From: Sipunculus nudus | Lineage: Eukaryota; Annelida; Sipuncula; Golfingiida; Sipunculidae | Direction: 5' to 3' | Assembly (NCBI GenBank): GCA_026874595.1 | Contig: CM049307.1 | Location: 59,528,870 to 59,592,869, forward strand | DNA length: 64,000 nucleotides | Shown here: piece after piece, positions 36,231 to 48,456 of the stretch | Numbering within the stretch: the stretch's first letter is position 1 | How the letters are laid out: the number at the start of each line of letters is the position of its first letter | Notes under the pieces: generated by a model | Databases searched by the model: none | Told to the model about the DNA's origin: nothing | The model's input: only the letters and a program-made list of their open reading frames with translations | Translations under genes and position numbers: made by a program

Positions 36231-37528
36231 CTATAGCCACATCGGTCAGAATACCGCTTTACTCCCTTGACCTGATAAGTCTCACTTTCAGCTAATTAGC
36301 AGATTATGACTGAAAAAAAATTAACCAGCAACACATCTCAGTAGTTTGATGGCTTGTGATTAGCCAATACTATTCTAAAGGGTAACTTTGGGTACGCATA
36401 CTTTGAAGAAGTCTAATTTGTTTTCTTTACTATTTTATATATTAAAGTAGAAACAGACACAATAAACCAAAAGTTTGTTTATTTCTCCTGTAAAATATGA
36501 AAACATATTTAAGGTGTGTTAAATCATAATGTATATATTAAATCTAACCAATCAAACATGTCTTTAAAAATATTTCATGAATTATGGTTTGAATTATTGC
36601 AAAAACGTATTCAAATTCATTTTTCATTCCATTCATCAAACATTTCATATTTATTAATAATAAGCGTGTCTTATATATGTGCTGTAAATATCTTGATATG
36701 TAAACCTTTGGATCCGATAACTATTTTTAATTATTTTGCGGGCTGGACTGCGCTGCGGGCCGGAAACATGAAATCTACGGGGCGGGGCGGGGCGGGTGTG
36801 GGCTGAAAGAATCATAGTAACTGCGCTGCGGGGCGGGCTGAATTTATTTCTTTGATTGCGGGGCGGGCTGCGGGCTGACAGGGCATGATGCGGGGCGGGT
36901 GCGGGTTCATTTTTTCAGCAGGGCCCTAGTGCCAACACAGGGGTAATTCCATATGATCTAAAAGGATGTGCCAAACAGTCAGTTGTATATTGCAGTCTGG
37001 CTCTGCTACTCTCATTAAGATACAATCAAAATTTATGCCTGGCTTTCTTAACAGTGATGGAATAGGTATATAAATACTATATATTAATTCTATTCTTGCT
37101 TCGTGTCATGTGCCCACTTCAACATATTTCTAGCTTCACAAGAGCACGTTACATAGCAAAACTGTGAAGCCAATGTATGACAAATGTTTAAAAAAACAAT
37201 AGATAAAAGTTTATTTCTAAAACGACAGTATGTCTAACATGACGGCTAAGCACTTTGAACAATTGCTTTATCAGAACACCGAGCTCTCAAGATCCAGAGA
37301 AGAAACACTGGTTTTCTCACAACGTGCAATTTCTTGTTTTTGCAAGGACACTTATCGGTTGTACGTGTTCGTTCGAGAGGTTTTCCTATAGCGTCCCTCA
37401 GTCGTAACCAGAACAACGGTTCCTCTCTTTGCTGCCAGATAATATATACGTGTTTGTCTTCAGGAGATATGTTAGTGCTTCTGGTATCTTCCTGCGAGGG
37501 AGTTTCTCAGGGGCATCCAGGGGCACTT
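36231..37528. repeat. Right copy of ~1.3-kb direct duplication (unsplit)
   Basis: It begins CTATAGCCACATCGG directly after the LINE tail, is continuous through the ATAT at 36647-36650 where the other copy was split by the 17.2-kb element, and continues without a break into TLR-B. It carries the third GC-rich minisatellite (36738-36937). Confidence 0.9.
36738..36937. repeat. GCGGGGCGGGC-type minisatellite, copy 3
   Basis: It is the same array as 29776-30000 but shorter by about one spacer-repeat unit; it too ends CAGCAGGGCCCTAG. Confidence 0.8.
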
Positions 37529-39784
37529 TAGTCAGATTCTGTACCTGAGCCAGACGAAGTTCAAAGCATCCATTATGTTATCAACAATAGCCAAACCTAC
37601 CCGGAAATCTCGTTCATGGACGCATAACTTATAGCCATATTTATCTTCCAAGACTGGAAGAAGTTTATACGCAATCCAGTCCAGATCGCCTGTGTTATAG
37701 CAAACAAAAACATCAAAGATATACTTAGAACTTGCCTTCTTTCTTTTACGTTTGCTGACCAGGGCTTTAACAAAGTACCAGAAGTAAAATACGTGCCACC
37801 GGAATCGGGTTCCGATACTGCATAATAAACAAATAAAGAGAAATAGACCGTACAGCAAATAATTTACGATTATCTGTGTTGTGACCTCAGACCAATGACA
37901 AAATCTCAAAAGAATCTTTGTATTCACAGAAACTACCTTCACCTTGTTGCCATCATTGATAATACTTGTGCAGTGGAAGTCAATAAATTTGATGTACTTG
38001 ATGTTCACGTTATGTACCCACCTAACCATATCTATAGCCTTACAAGGGCAAGTGAAGTAATTCCCTGTTAATTTTACTGTAAAATTGTGACTGAGACTTC
38101 CCCTTTTCGCCCAGTCATTCATGGTGTCCGGCTCAAGATGTTTCAATAAATTTTGACTCAAATCTAAATATCCCAGGTTAGATTCCGCAGTTTTAAAATT
38201 GACTTTAATCAATTTGTTATTATCTAACCGCAGATTTGTTAGTCCAGGAAATCCGTTTAATAAATTTTGCGGCAGATATTCCAGGTAATTATGTGACATT
38301 TCAATATGCGTCAGATTAGGCATGTACATTTTAGAGAAGATTTGGCGCAACATTGCCTTATTAGAACGAGTAATCCAGCCCAAGTCACAATTACTAACAT
38401 TTAAGCTTTGAAGGTTGACCAGTTTGATAAACTGGGATGGTTGTGTAAGGAGCCGGCGCGAACTATCAACCCGAAGAACCTTAAGTTTTGGGAAATTCCA
38501 ATCAGGTCCAAATATATTTTGTGATGACCAGTGATAAGACATGTTTAAATGTGGCAGTACATTACTACTACTATTGACATATGTGGTATACGGGAGATAA
38601 GGTGCGTTTATGTATCTGTTACTTATATCCAGTACCTTAAGACGTGGCGGGAAATTATAATAGCCATGGCAACTATAATGATCAATGCTTTTATCGGGAA
38701 AGGAATGTGCAAAACTTTGCGTAGATGATATAAAACAAGGGCTAGGATAATAAAACCAATCCTGTCCACTCAGATTCAGGGTGTGCAAGTTTTCCATGTA
38801 GGAAAGGTTGAAATAGACCAAATCATCATCAACACCGATAATTGGGTTAACCGAAAGATCTAAATATTCTACCGCATACGGATATTTAAGGACACCTTTT
38901 TCTATACTTACTACTCTGTTTCGAGACATTGACAGGCGTTTAAGGTTTGTTCTTTTTATATTTTTGAACAATTCCGGTTTCAAGATCCATAAGACACTGT
39001 TCCTACTAAATCCATTCACGTGACCAAGAGAGAGTGTTTCTAGGTGTTCATTTTGGACATTAATTATTGTCTTCTCTACATTGCTAAGATGATTCCTTCC
39101 ATAGCCTATCCACCTATCAAGATTTAATAATAGCAGGTTCTTCAGCGGCAAAAAGATCCTTTTGTTAATTTTAACGGGAAGTTGTTGTCCATCTTTACAC
39201 AAGTATAGTCCTTCCATAGTAATCTTCTCCAAACTCTCGAGACCAGCAAATGTGTTTATGTTATTCAATTCATGTATCATGTGATTGTTCTTTAAGCTTA
39301 ATGCTTTCAGGGATTTCAGATGGTGAAATATACCACCTGGAAGGTTTGTTAAACAAGTGTTATCCAGCAAAAGGGAAGTGGTTTTATTTGATAAATTGTA
39401 AATTTCTGCCAGTGCCTCCTGGCAAATGTAAGAACAATTAGCGATTATTTCGATACCCTTCGCAATAACATTGCATTTCTTGAGACAGTTATTATTTGAA
39501 CATATGCTTTTTGTTGGGCAGTCTGCCTGGGCGTTATAATCATTTGGCTTTAGATGCATCAGAGACCTCTTGTTCACAATATCAGTAAAATGGGTTGATT
39601 CTGCCGATTCTACTTCCTGTGGGATTAATGTCCTCTTGCCGAGCGATTTGGGTCGTGCCAAACCTGGAAGTGCTTTTTCCTTGGGTTCATTGTTTGACAT
39701 TTCAGTAATTGTAGTTTGTATCAGTTGTGTCATGAACACAATCAATAAAACTATTGAAAAGGAACCCAAACGAAGAAAATGCAT
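37271..39784 (-). pseudogene. Toll-like receptor TLR-B, TIR domain disrupted
   Basis: The start is the ATG at 39784-39782 (MHFLRLGSFSIVLLIVF), directly after an acceptor-like TTTCAG. From there the frame is open for 750 residues to TGA at 37532-37534. The product has a signal peptide, an N-terminal cysteine cluster, many LRRs, an LRRCT with CPC near residue 610, a membrane helix at about 635-659, and a TIR domain from about 688 with box 1 (FDVFVCYNTGD) and box 2 (LCVHERDFRVG). After NIMDA (residue ~740) the frame leaves the family: relative to TLR-C about 67 bp are missing at 37561-37567, shifting the frame so that ten unrelated residues precede the stop. The lost TIR continuation can still be traced to 37271, with a further 4-bp deletion. 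Signalling through TIR adaptors is not expected. Confidence 0.85.
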
Positions 39785-42700
39785 CTGAAACACCAACAGA
39801 TGATATGATAATAAATACACATATTGGTTGTCAATACAATCAAGGAGCAGTTCATAGAAAGCTGGCAGTTGTTTTTCATTTCAAAATATATTGTGAACAT
39901 ACAGCTTGAATAACCATGTGGTTTCCGATTTTTAAGAAGTTAATCAAGATTTTTCGGTTTGCTTTGAATTTCTGAGTTACTTACAGCTTCGTAGCACTAT
40001 ATTTGATCGACCTTTACATATGTTCCTTATATGTAAAGGTGTATCTTTTTATGGCCAATCGATGATTTCACGACATATTCAAGCATAATCCCTTAAATAT
40101 TCCTGCTGACTCTTTTAACAGTCTTCATATGGATGAGATAACATTGATCTTACTTTAAGGAGATCAAGTTAATACACCAATGGTTGCATTACATAGACAA
40201 CTGGGGATCTCAACGTGAAACAAAAATTATACTTTTGGCCCATTTAATCAGCAAATTATCTTTGATAATTTCCTACCTTAATTTGTCCTTTTTCGATAAG
40301 ATAACTTTGGCATTTTACCCACGATTAATAATCTAACGATGTGGAGAGTCTTGAAACTTTCTGAGGAATTCATTACAGCCGCAATAATTCTGAACTCGAT
40401 TGTTACGTTGTTTGAGGTCTGTTACAGTTTAAACATAAGCCTTTGTTCGTTAGCTTATCTGAATGTAACACTGAAAAATAAAGCCTCGAATACTTACGTG
40501 TGTGTGCTCCATCCTTTATATAATACTTTTCAGTCTAATTATGACGGTGGAAATCTTAACTAGGAAAATCAGCTCATTAGAAACGTGTATGATGAGTGTT
40601 CCCTTAAAGTGGCGTGTATTAATACAACATGATTAACATCGCGTACAATTAGAAGTACAAAAATTAGTCTGTTCAGGATAAATAAAATAAAAAAATCACC
40701 CAAAAAACAACATACTTCTTCTGTGTTTGAATGATAAGCATCACTATATTTTTCAATTAGCTTCTCCACAATGCACACTGCCTGTGTGATTATCTGATAT
40801 CACGGGGCGTTGGACTGTATAAATATAAAATTACCAGAAATGAAAGGTTTGTTTTGAATCTACACGTTTGATCGCTATCTTGATGTACATGTTAATCTTT
40901 ATCTGTTACAAAAAAAAACACTGTGCCTATATTGACCTGATTACAACATTTATAGACCTTTAAGGTCACATAGACACGCACACACACGCACTCTATTACG
41001 ATATAGTTTTAAACTGTCAAAAGTTTATCTGGACAGGTTATTAATGAGTATTAACGATATATTATAGGTCATTGTTTCCAAATTAAGGTAACAGATATCA
41101 AATAAATATATATACAATATATATATATATATATATATATTATAAATGCACGTTTCAGTTTTGTATACTATACCACAGATTTAGAGGTTACGAATACATC
41201 TACTTTCTTCATTTTAACAAACGGATAATTATTGAAATCTAGACAAAACACTAGAGAGAATTAATATCCTTTATGATTCTCCGAGGTAGACCCAAGGTAA
41301 AAGAGAGTCGTGACATACTTCCGAACATAGGTACATAAACCACAATGCGCCACTTATAGTAGCCAATCGTGACTTGATGATGCGTGATCGTGATTTCCAT
41401 ATTCATACAGTAATACTTCAGAAACCTGATCATAGATATAATATTTTATAGTGTATATCCATTAAATTTATACTTTGTCAGGCTGACATAAACACATCCG
41501 CCTTGTGTTTATTTCAGAATTACGACATGCACAGCTCATCTGACCGGTATTTAATGTATTCTGTATTGGTATAAATCTAGCTTAAGTCAAAACGTCTCTC
41601 TACGACTCTAAAAATTAAGTATGGCCAGTAAGTGACTCATTCTGAAATGGCCAAGGCTAGTCTTTTTTTTTTTTTTGGTGCTTTTGCTGAATAAGTCTAT
41701 GGTATTCTCATGGTCAATGTATAATTAAGTATTATAGTAATTATATCACATAATGGACTAATTGTTGCATAAAATAGTTACGAGCTAGCTAATCGTGCTG
41801 TTTTTGACAATATATACTGCGGGATCTCTTAAACTCAAAAGGTTACAAAATGCATCTGTAAAAATTGTGCGATAAGACGACAGGAGCCCTACGCCTTGGC
41901 TGACGGTACGAGGGTTTGGCAAGACAAAGATGCCAGTTGGCCTTTTATCAAGCCTTACCGTATATTTGTATTTTTACATTCCTGATTATAATAAAGATGA
42001 ATTGAAAAAAGCCATGGTATTTATTTTTGTACATTTAGAGCACATATTTATATTATCTTATTAATATTTACCTTTTGTAACGCATCAATATTGTTAAAAT
42101 ATGTGGGTTTGGGGTGGATCGTGGTGCTTCCTGGTTTCTGGACATGACACAAACATTTTCAGCGACTTCCTGATATCAGAATTAAATAGGTGCTGTAAAG
42201 TGATGTACAGGCACAGTGTATACACTGTATATTTGCCACTGTATCAACACTCATAAACGCTTTTACTAAGCACCACAATTTTTATTATATGTTCATTCAG
42301 TATAAATAATTTCCAGACTGATGGTCCGGTATTTCATCTGAGTGAAGTGTCTAGTCAAGATTGAAATATTTTAATGAAACCACGACGTGTCAAAAGGTAA
42401 ATGTACAAATCAAAGCAAGCAATATATTTTGAAGTGTTACTGAAACTTTTTATTAGATATCACACCGAATAGATACACATGATTTCTACATTATATATTA
42501 TGGTTAATGTATACATGCTTTGTTTTTTTATGACCCTTGCAGTGACTTATTTTTCTTCCTTGTTTATGGGGAATGTAGAAACGCTGCAACCTTTACACAA
42601 ATTTGCTTCATAATTATTGATCGTTTACCATATTTTACACTTGTGCCTGCAGTTTCTTAACTGTAAATATTTATGATCCTCTCCTGCCAACAGAACAAAT

Positions 42701-42923
42701 ATGGGTCACAAGGAGTCCCTAGACATAACCATGTTTCATCGTGTATTTAATCATGCATGGTGTTAAAAACCTATCAAATTCCAACTTATGCCGGGCCACA
42801 TGTCAATATACATTTCATAAATAACCAGGGTGCTACGCAGCACCCGAGTTGGTACATTTAAGACACACTGGTTCCCCGATCTTATATATACATCTTTTTC
42901 TATATATATTTTTTTTTTATATA
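39785..42923. other. TLR-B/TLR-C intergenic region, no gene seen
   Basis: AT-rich DNA with a short (AT)n tract at 41116-41141. Any upstream 5'UTR exon and promoter of TLR-B should lie here, since TLR-B is transcribed leftward, but I cannot place them. The 74-codon frame at 40339-40563 has no recognisable features. Confidence 0.5.
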
Positions 42924-43275
42924 ATGCTTACGTAACTAACTATATGTATATCTGCAGAATTCCGTTCTGGATTAGGCTGTATCAAACGCGGCCTCTCATT
43001 TTATATCCTAGGGTTAACAAGGCCCGGTGACTTCACCACATGCGGGCCCTGTGTGCGTTATCGTCCCCATTACTTGGTCATATCACCCTGGAACCCCCGA
43101 AAGGTGCACACGTTTGTTAGGGAAACACAGCCGTTGGGCACGGCCTTTCCATTATACCTGCAGAGCGCACACCCTGGGTTGGAGGCCAACCGTGGCAGAT
43201 ATCACCACCTCGGCTGACATTTGAACTCACAAACGGCTTTGAGTGATGTGCTCTACCCCTTGACCACAGAAGACA
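42924..43275 (-). mobile_element. tRNA-derived SINE, copy 3
   Basis: The head on the minus strand reads TGTGGTCAAGGGGTAGAGCA (A-box-like), with a B-box-like GAGTTCAAATGTC. The body and the 3' end CTGCAGATATACATATAGTT match copies 1 and 2. From 43276 to 44139 I see nothing identifiable. Confidence 0.8.
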
Positions 43276-44139
43276 CAATAAAAAATAATATCAGTTAATA
43301 CGAAGGCAGCGTCATCACGGCGGCAGGAGTGTACCATTCATGGTTTGAGTACCTAGAAATTTAAACTTATTCCTGATGACAGCGACACAACTTCAACTGG
43401 ACCCCTGGGCACAAACATGTAATGATTAATAAAAATGTGGATTATAATATAATCATAACATCGAATAATGATTCATTGTTTGTCAGATTCTGCTATGTAA
43501 ATTATCAAAAATATATAAAATACACATTAGGGTGTTAAGTAAAGTTAGTGGCTATTTTATTCGGATTATGTATCGATTAGTAAATATCTTTACACACTTA
43601 GTTACAAAGTTATCTGAGTAAATATCTTTATATCGCGATTAGTAAATTTAACTAAAATATATCTCACCAGTTTTTTTCGACAGTATAAAAAATCCCAGTA
43701 TACATTTCACTATAATAGTGTCAGAACTTGATTAAATAATAAATGATACAGAAATGCTGGTCTACTAGGTCCACTCCGTCCAATTTCTATCCAGAAAGTT
43801 CTGGTGTACATGTACAGCCTATTTTAATTACATACGTGTGTATACATTTCCTGCAACGCATGATTTTCAATTCCCAACAATTATCATCGTTTTGCAGCTA
43901 GCTGAAATCGGGTTCAAGTAAACGGGGAAAATGGGAATTGTTTAAAGTAAAAATATAAAATATAAAAAAAATATAAAAATATATCAATGAAATGATGGCA
44001 CTTCTGCTTTTACTACTGACGAAAGACGAGACAAAAAGTGATGGATACACATGGGTTTAACCGATTTAGGATATAAGTGTGAGATCAGAAGGTAAATATC
44101 AGCACAATCATCATAATGACCTTTGATGCGAAAGATTGT

Positions 44140-46662
44140 CTAAATTGTTGAACTTACAGGAACCGAGGAGGTCTCGCTATGCCAGTTCACTGATATAAAC
44201 TGCTTTTCTAGAGGTTTTCCAATAGCATCCCCCAGTCTCAGCCAGAACAACGGCTCCTCTCCCTCTTGCCAGATTATGTAGGTGTTTGTCTTCAGGAGGT
44301 ACTGGAGTGCTGCTGGTATCTTCTCCCGAGGAAGATTCTCAGGAGCCTCCAATAAGATGCAAATTACTTTAGTCAGATTTTGCACCTGAGCAAGACGAAG
44401 TTCAAAGTTGAAGAACTTTTTTCCAATGCAGTTACGAGACACAACGAGAACGACCTTCTTACTGCTCTCAAAAGCGTCCATAATGTTATCAACAATAGCC
44501 AAACCTACCCGGAAATCTCGTTCATGGACGCACAGTTTGTAGCCATATTTTCCTTCCAAGACTGGAAGAAGTTTATATGCTATCCAATCCACATCGCCTG
44601 TGTTGTAACAGACGAAAACATCAAATGCATACTTGGAACTTGCTCTGTGTCTTTCACGTTTATTAACGAAAGCTTTAACAAAGTACCAGTAGTAAAACAC
44701 GTGCCATCGGTATCGAATTAACACATTACATAAGACGCAGATCATGAGAAATAGACTGTAAAGTGACAAAATCGTGATAATAAGGGTAGAACTGTAGCAC
44801 AGTTCTAATAGATCGTCGATTTCCACTGAAGGAACTTTCACCATTATGCCATTAGGATAGACGCAGTTGAAGTCAGTAAAATGTATGTGCTTCTTTACGT
44901 CGTTTACCCACCTTACCATATCTATATCCTTACAGGAACATGTGAAACTATTTCCTGATAATTTCATGGTGAAATTGTTAGTGGAATATGCCCTTCTATC
45001 TAAGTCCTTTTGGACGTGTAGATCAAAATAACGCAAACGATTGTAGCTTAAATCTAAATATTTCAGCTCGGATTCAGATAGGTTAAATCTGATGTTTTTT
45101 AAACGGTTATAACCTAACAACAGATGTGTTAGTCCGGAAAATCCTCTCAGCAAATGATGAGGTAGATATGTCAAGTTATTATGTGACATATCAACGAGGG
45201 TAAGACTATGCATGTTCATGGTCATGTTGGATAATATATCTGTCCACTTTATATCGTCTGCACCAATGACTTTATCTAGGTTACACATGCTAACATTAAG
45301 AATTTTAAGTTCCGTCAAGTTTTTAAACTGCGACGGGTTTTTCAAGAGCATCCGGGATCTATCAACCCTGAGTTCCTCTAGTTTGGGAAAATTCCATACT
45401 CGGCCAAAAATTCCTTGCGACAACCAGTTGCAAGACATATTTAAATGTTTGAGCATATTGCTACTGTTAACACAGACCCCACCGATGCAGTCAAACTGGG
45501 GAGTGATCAAATGCCGGTTACTTAGATCTAGCACTTTCAACTTTGGTGGTAATGTGATATATTTTTTACATTCGCAGTTATCTGCCTTTTCAGTTTGAAT
45601 CACATTTGAAATGATCCTCTCATATTCGGTAACACCTGGACAGATAGAATGTGGAAAATAAATAAAATCCTGTCCACTCATATTCAAGGTAGCCAGGTTA
45701 CTCATATAGGAAAGATCGAAGCTGACCAAATCCCCATCACCACCCAATATTGGGTTATTCGACAAGTCCAAGTATTGAATTCCAGTCAAATTTTTCAAGA
45801 CGCCCTTTTGGATGACAGCTATTCGGTTTTGGGACATGTACAAGCGCGTGATGTTTGTGCGACGGCTGATATTATTAAACATTTATGGCCTAACTATCCA
45901 TGTATAACTACTTCTGCTGAATCCATTAACGTGATTAAGTGAAAGAGTTTCAAGACGTTTATTTTCTAGGTTCCCAATGACCTTTTCCAGATTGTCTATA
46001 TGTTTACGGCTATACCCTAACCATCTGTCAAGAGTAAGATTTTTCAGACTCTTCAGTGGTAAGAAAATACTGTCATTAATAGGAACGTGAAGGTTTTGTC
46101 CTACTTTACACAAGTAAAGTCCTTCCAGAGTCAGATCCCTCAAACTGTCCAGACCATCAAATGTTCCACTGTCGTTGAGTTCAGGAATCATGTGGTTGTC
46201 CTTTAAACTCAATACCTCAAGGGATTTTAGATCGCGAAATATACCTCCATGGAGATGTGTTATACAGGTGTTATCAAGTAACAAGGTTGTGGCAGGTAAA
46301 TAATTTATTTGGTCCATGGCATCCTGACAAAGGTTAGAACAATTAGCAAGTACATGTTTTCCTTTATATGTAACCGTACAATTGTTAGCACACGTATTCG
46401 GACAGAAGTGCTTATTCTTACAGTCTCTTGAGTTCTTATTCCAGGGTTTGTTTGGCCCTGGCAGCAGCTTTGTCCTCTCACCCAAATAAGGTGCTTTTCC
46501 TGTGCCGTTTGTTTTCTGTGTGCTAGTTTCATGACTGGCGTATTTTGTTTTGTGGACAGCATTGTTTCCTTTATATGGAATAATTTGACCGTCACTCCGT
46601 TGTGTTATATATAAAAACACCAAGCAAATAAAAACAACTGGAACTGACCCTTGGAAATACAT
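44140..46662 (-). pseudogene. Toll-like receptor TLR-C, full length with one nonsense codon
   Basis: The ATG at 46662-46660 directly follows TTTCAG on the coding strand. The frame is open for 259 residues, meets TAA at 45885-45883, then continues in the same frame for 580 residues to TAG at 44142-44140. At the stop, TLR-A has Tyr (TAT) and TLR-B has Glu, so the change is a single-codon lesion in an otherwise intact receptor of about 840 codons. Domains: signal peptide, N-terminal cysteine cluster, LRRs, LRRCT at ~571-620 (CSC motif), membrane helix at ~625-649, TIR at ~678-820 with box 1 FDVFVCYNTGD, box 2 LCVHERDFRVG (Val-Gly in the BB loop where many vertebrate TLRs have Pro-Gly) and box 3 FWLRLGD near 806. 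A strong donor-like CCT/GTAAGT at 44160-44155 precedes the stop, so the true 3' end may be spliced. A sequencing error or polymorphism at the TAA is possible. Confidence 0.85.
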
Positions 46663-47540
46663 CTGAAATAAAGAAATATATCATGAAGAATAACTTGACC
46701 CTTAAGGCCCCCACATGTTAAAAGCACGTCGATTTAAACAGACCGAACAGCCAGTGTGTGGTTGGATCGATGCTTTAATTCTGTCCTGTTTTATAAAAGG
46801 GTTAAGGAAGTGTCTTGAGTTAATATACGTCATACCGGAATAGGACCCTTGAAGCCTTAGAACTTGGATATTCCTAACAAAACATCTAGTTGCAAACTGA
46901 GAGGTTCCAAACTGTGTTCTACTTACAGTTCACAGGGATAAAGACACAACACAGATCACCACGATATCCCTGACGGTGTTCTCCAGAATGGCGATAGGAA
47001 ATGAAATAACAAGAGAGATAACCACATCGCTATCAAATTTACTTTTCTTATCAAGTTTCCGAAAAATGCATCTGGTTTATTTACTGCAATACTCCCTTAA
47101 CATCGAGGGCACACGACAACAAATATACATACACAAATAAGACCTAGCTAGTTACAGTTATCAATAAAAAATACCAGTATAAAGCCGGCCAGTATATTAG
47201 AGAAGGGAAGTTTTGACAATTTAGCTCTATGTGGGCCCCGGTTATTGGTAATTTTAATTAATGGACTGTGATGGTTATATCATACAATCCGCACATATCC
47301 CCATTACTATAGCGGTCTTTTAAATGTTCTGTTGAAAGTATATGCTACTTGCATATACTAAAAAAGTAATCACGGTTATTATAGTAAAATGACAAATCTA
47401 AATTTAAGGTCTTCATACTGTTCACTATTCAGGATAAAAAATTTCTAAAAAGATTATAAATGGAAAGCATGGTGCTTCCACAAAGACCGGGGTGTAGCTT
47501 CTAAAGACGCCTTTGTGATCCGTCAGAATTATGAGACTCA

Positions 47541-47799
47541 AGGTGTGATTCCATGTGCGCGTATATGCGTACGTACGTGCGTAAATGCGTAAAAATTTGT
47601 TTCCATGTGCGCGTATATGCGTATATGGGTGAAGTGACAGAAGTATATATTTGTACAGTGGGTCTAGCAGGTCTTCAACAAAAGATGGTGAAATGACGTC
47701 ATGTTTTCCCGATTTGTGAAAATCGCTCCTGTGGCGATTTAACAGCATATACGTACATATGCATAGGCCTACACGCTGACGTACACATGGAAACACCCC
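47541..47799. mobile_element. MITE-like inverted-repeat element, TTCCATGTG family, copy 2
   Basis: The left end GGTGTGATTCCATGTGCGCG mirrors the right end CACATGGAAACACC. Like copy 1 at 11402 it holds a TGACGTCA and CG-rich ATGCG/CGCAT motifs. The remaining sequence from 46663 to 48169 shows no gene. Confidence 0.6.
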
Positions 47800-48347
47800 A
47801 GTTACAAAATCATATATGAGTGATTTTCACGCATATGCGCGCATATTCACCTTTATTCAACCAGCTACGCTTGTCCCAAAATGGGAGAGTGCTTTGACTG
47901 TAATTAAGATATTAAGAATAACAGGAAAGGATTTCCATAGATTGGCATACATAACCTCTTACTAGATATAAATACACCTACAGAGATTAATCTGACATCG
48001 ATTGGTATCTAGCTATAAAAATAAGGGACCCATTTCAAAATTCTATTTTCAATTAAACATAATTCAATGGTTGCACTTGTTTCCATAATATTGTCTGTGT
48101 CATGGTTGTTGCTGCAGGTATTGACACAAAATTTTATAGGCATATAATTAACTGTAATTTTTTTGTGGGTTGCAGATGGTTTCAACTCATCTCATTTCTG
48201 TGAAAAATGAAATTCCGCGGCTGTGTCAGCCAAGCAGGGTTTCCACAGCGCCCAGCCTTGGCAATGGCGACATCTCGCGTCCATGTGGAAGACTAAAGCC
48301 AGTTTACTTTTGGTCGGTGACTGCGAGGTCAAGGTTGAATGTTCACC

Positions 48348-48456
48348 ATGGCGGCCCTCAGACAAGCATGGACCTCGCTGAGCAGACAGTTGTTTTCTAA
48401 TGGACAGCGGTCGTTCCCGGCCGTGTCAGTGACAGCCCAGAGGTTCATGTCCACAG
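48348..48456 (+). CDS. ECHS1: ECHS1 exon 1 (mitochondrial presequence)
   Basis: It encodes [19 protein letters not shown] and on to the cleavage region RFMSTG. It has no acidic residue and many Arg/Ser, as expected for matrix targeting. The donor is ACAG/GTCGTA and the phase is 1. Confidence 0.85.

Noticed and set aside
40339-40563. 74-codon frame between TLR-B and TLR-C
   Set aside because: Short, AT-rich, hydrophobic by composition, without recognisable domain or splice context.
48320-48347. Nuclear-receptor-type site (AGGTCAAGGTTGA) before the ECHS1 start
   Set aside because: Only one half-site is good; the second half has three mismatches, which is too weak to report as a regulatory element.
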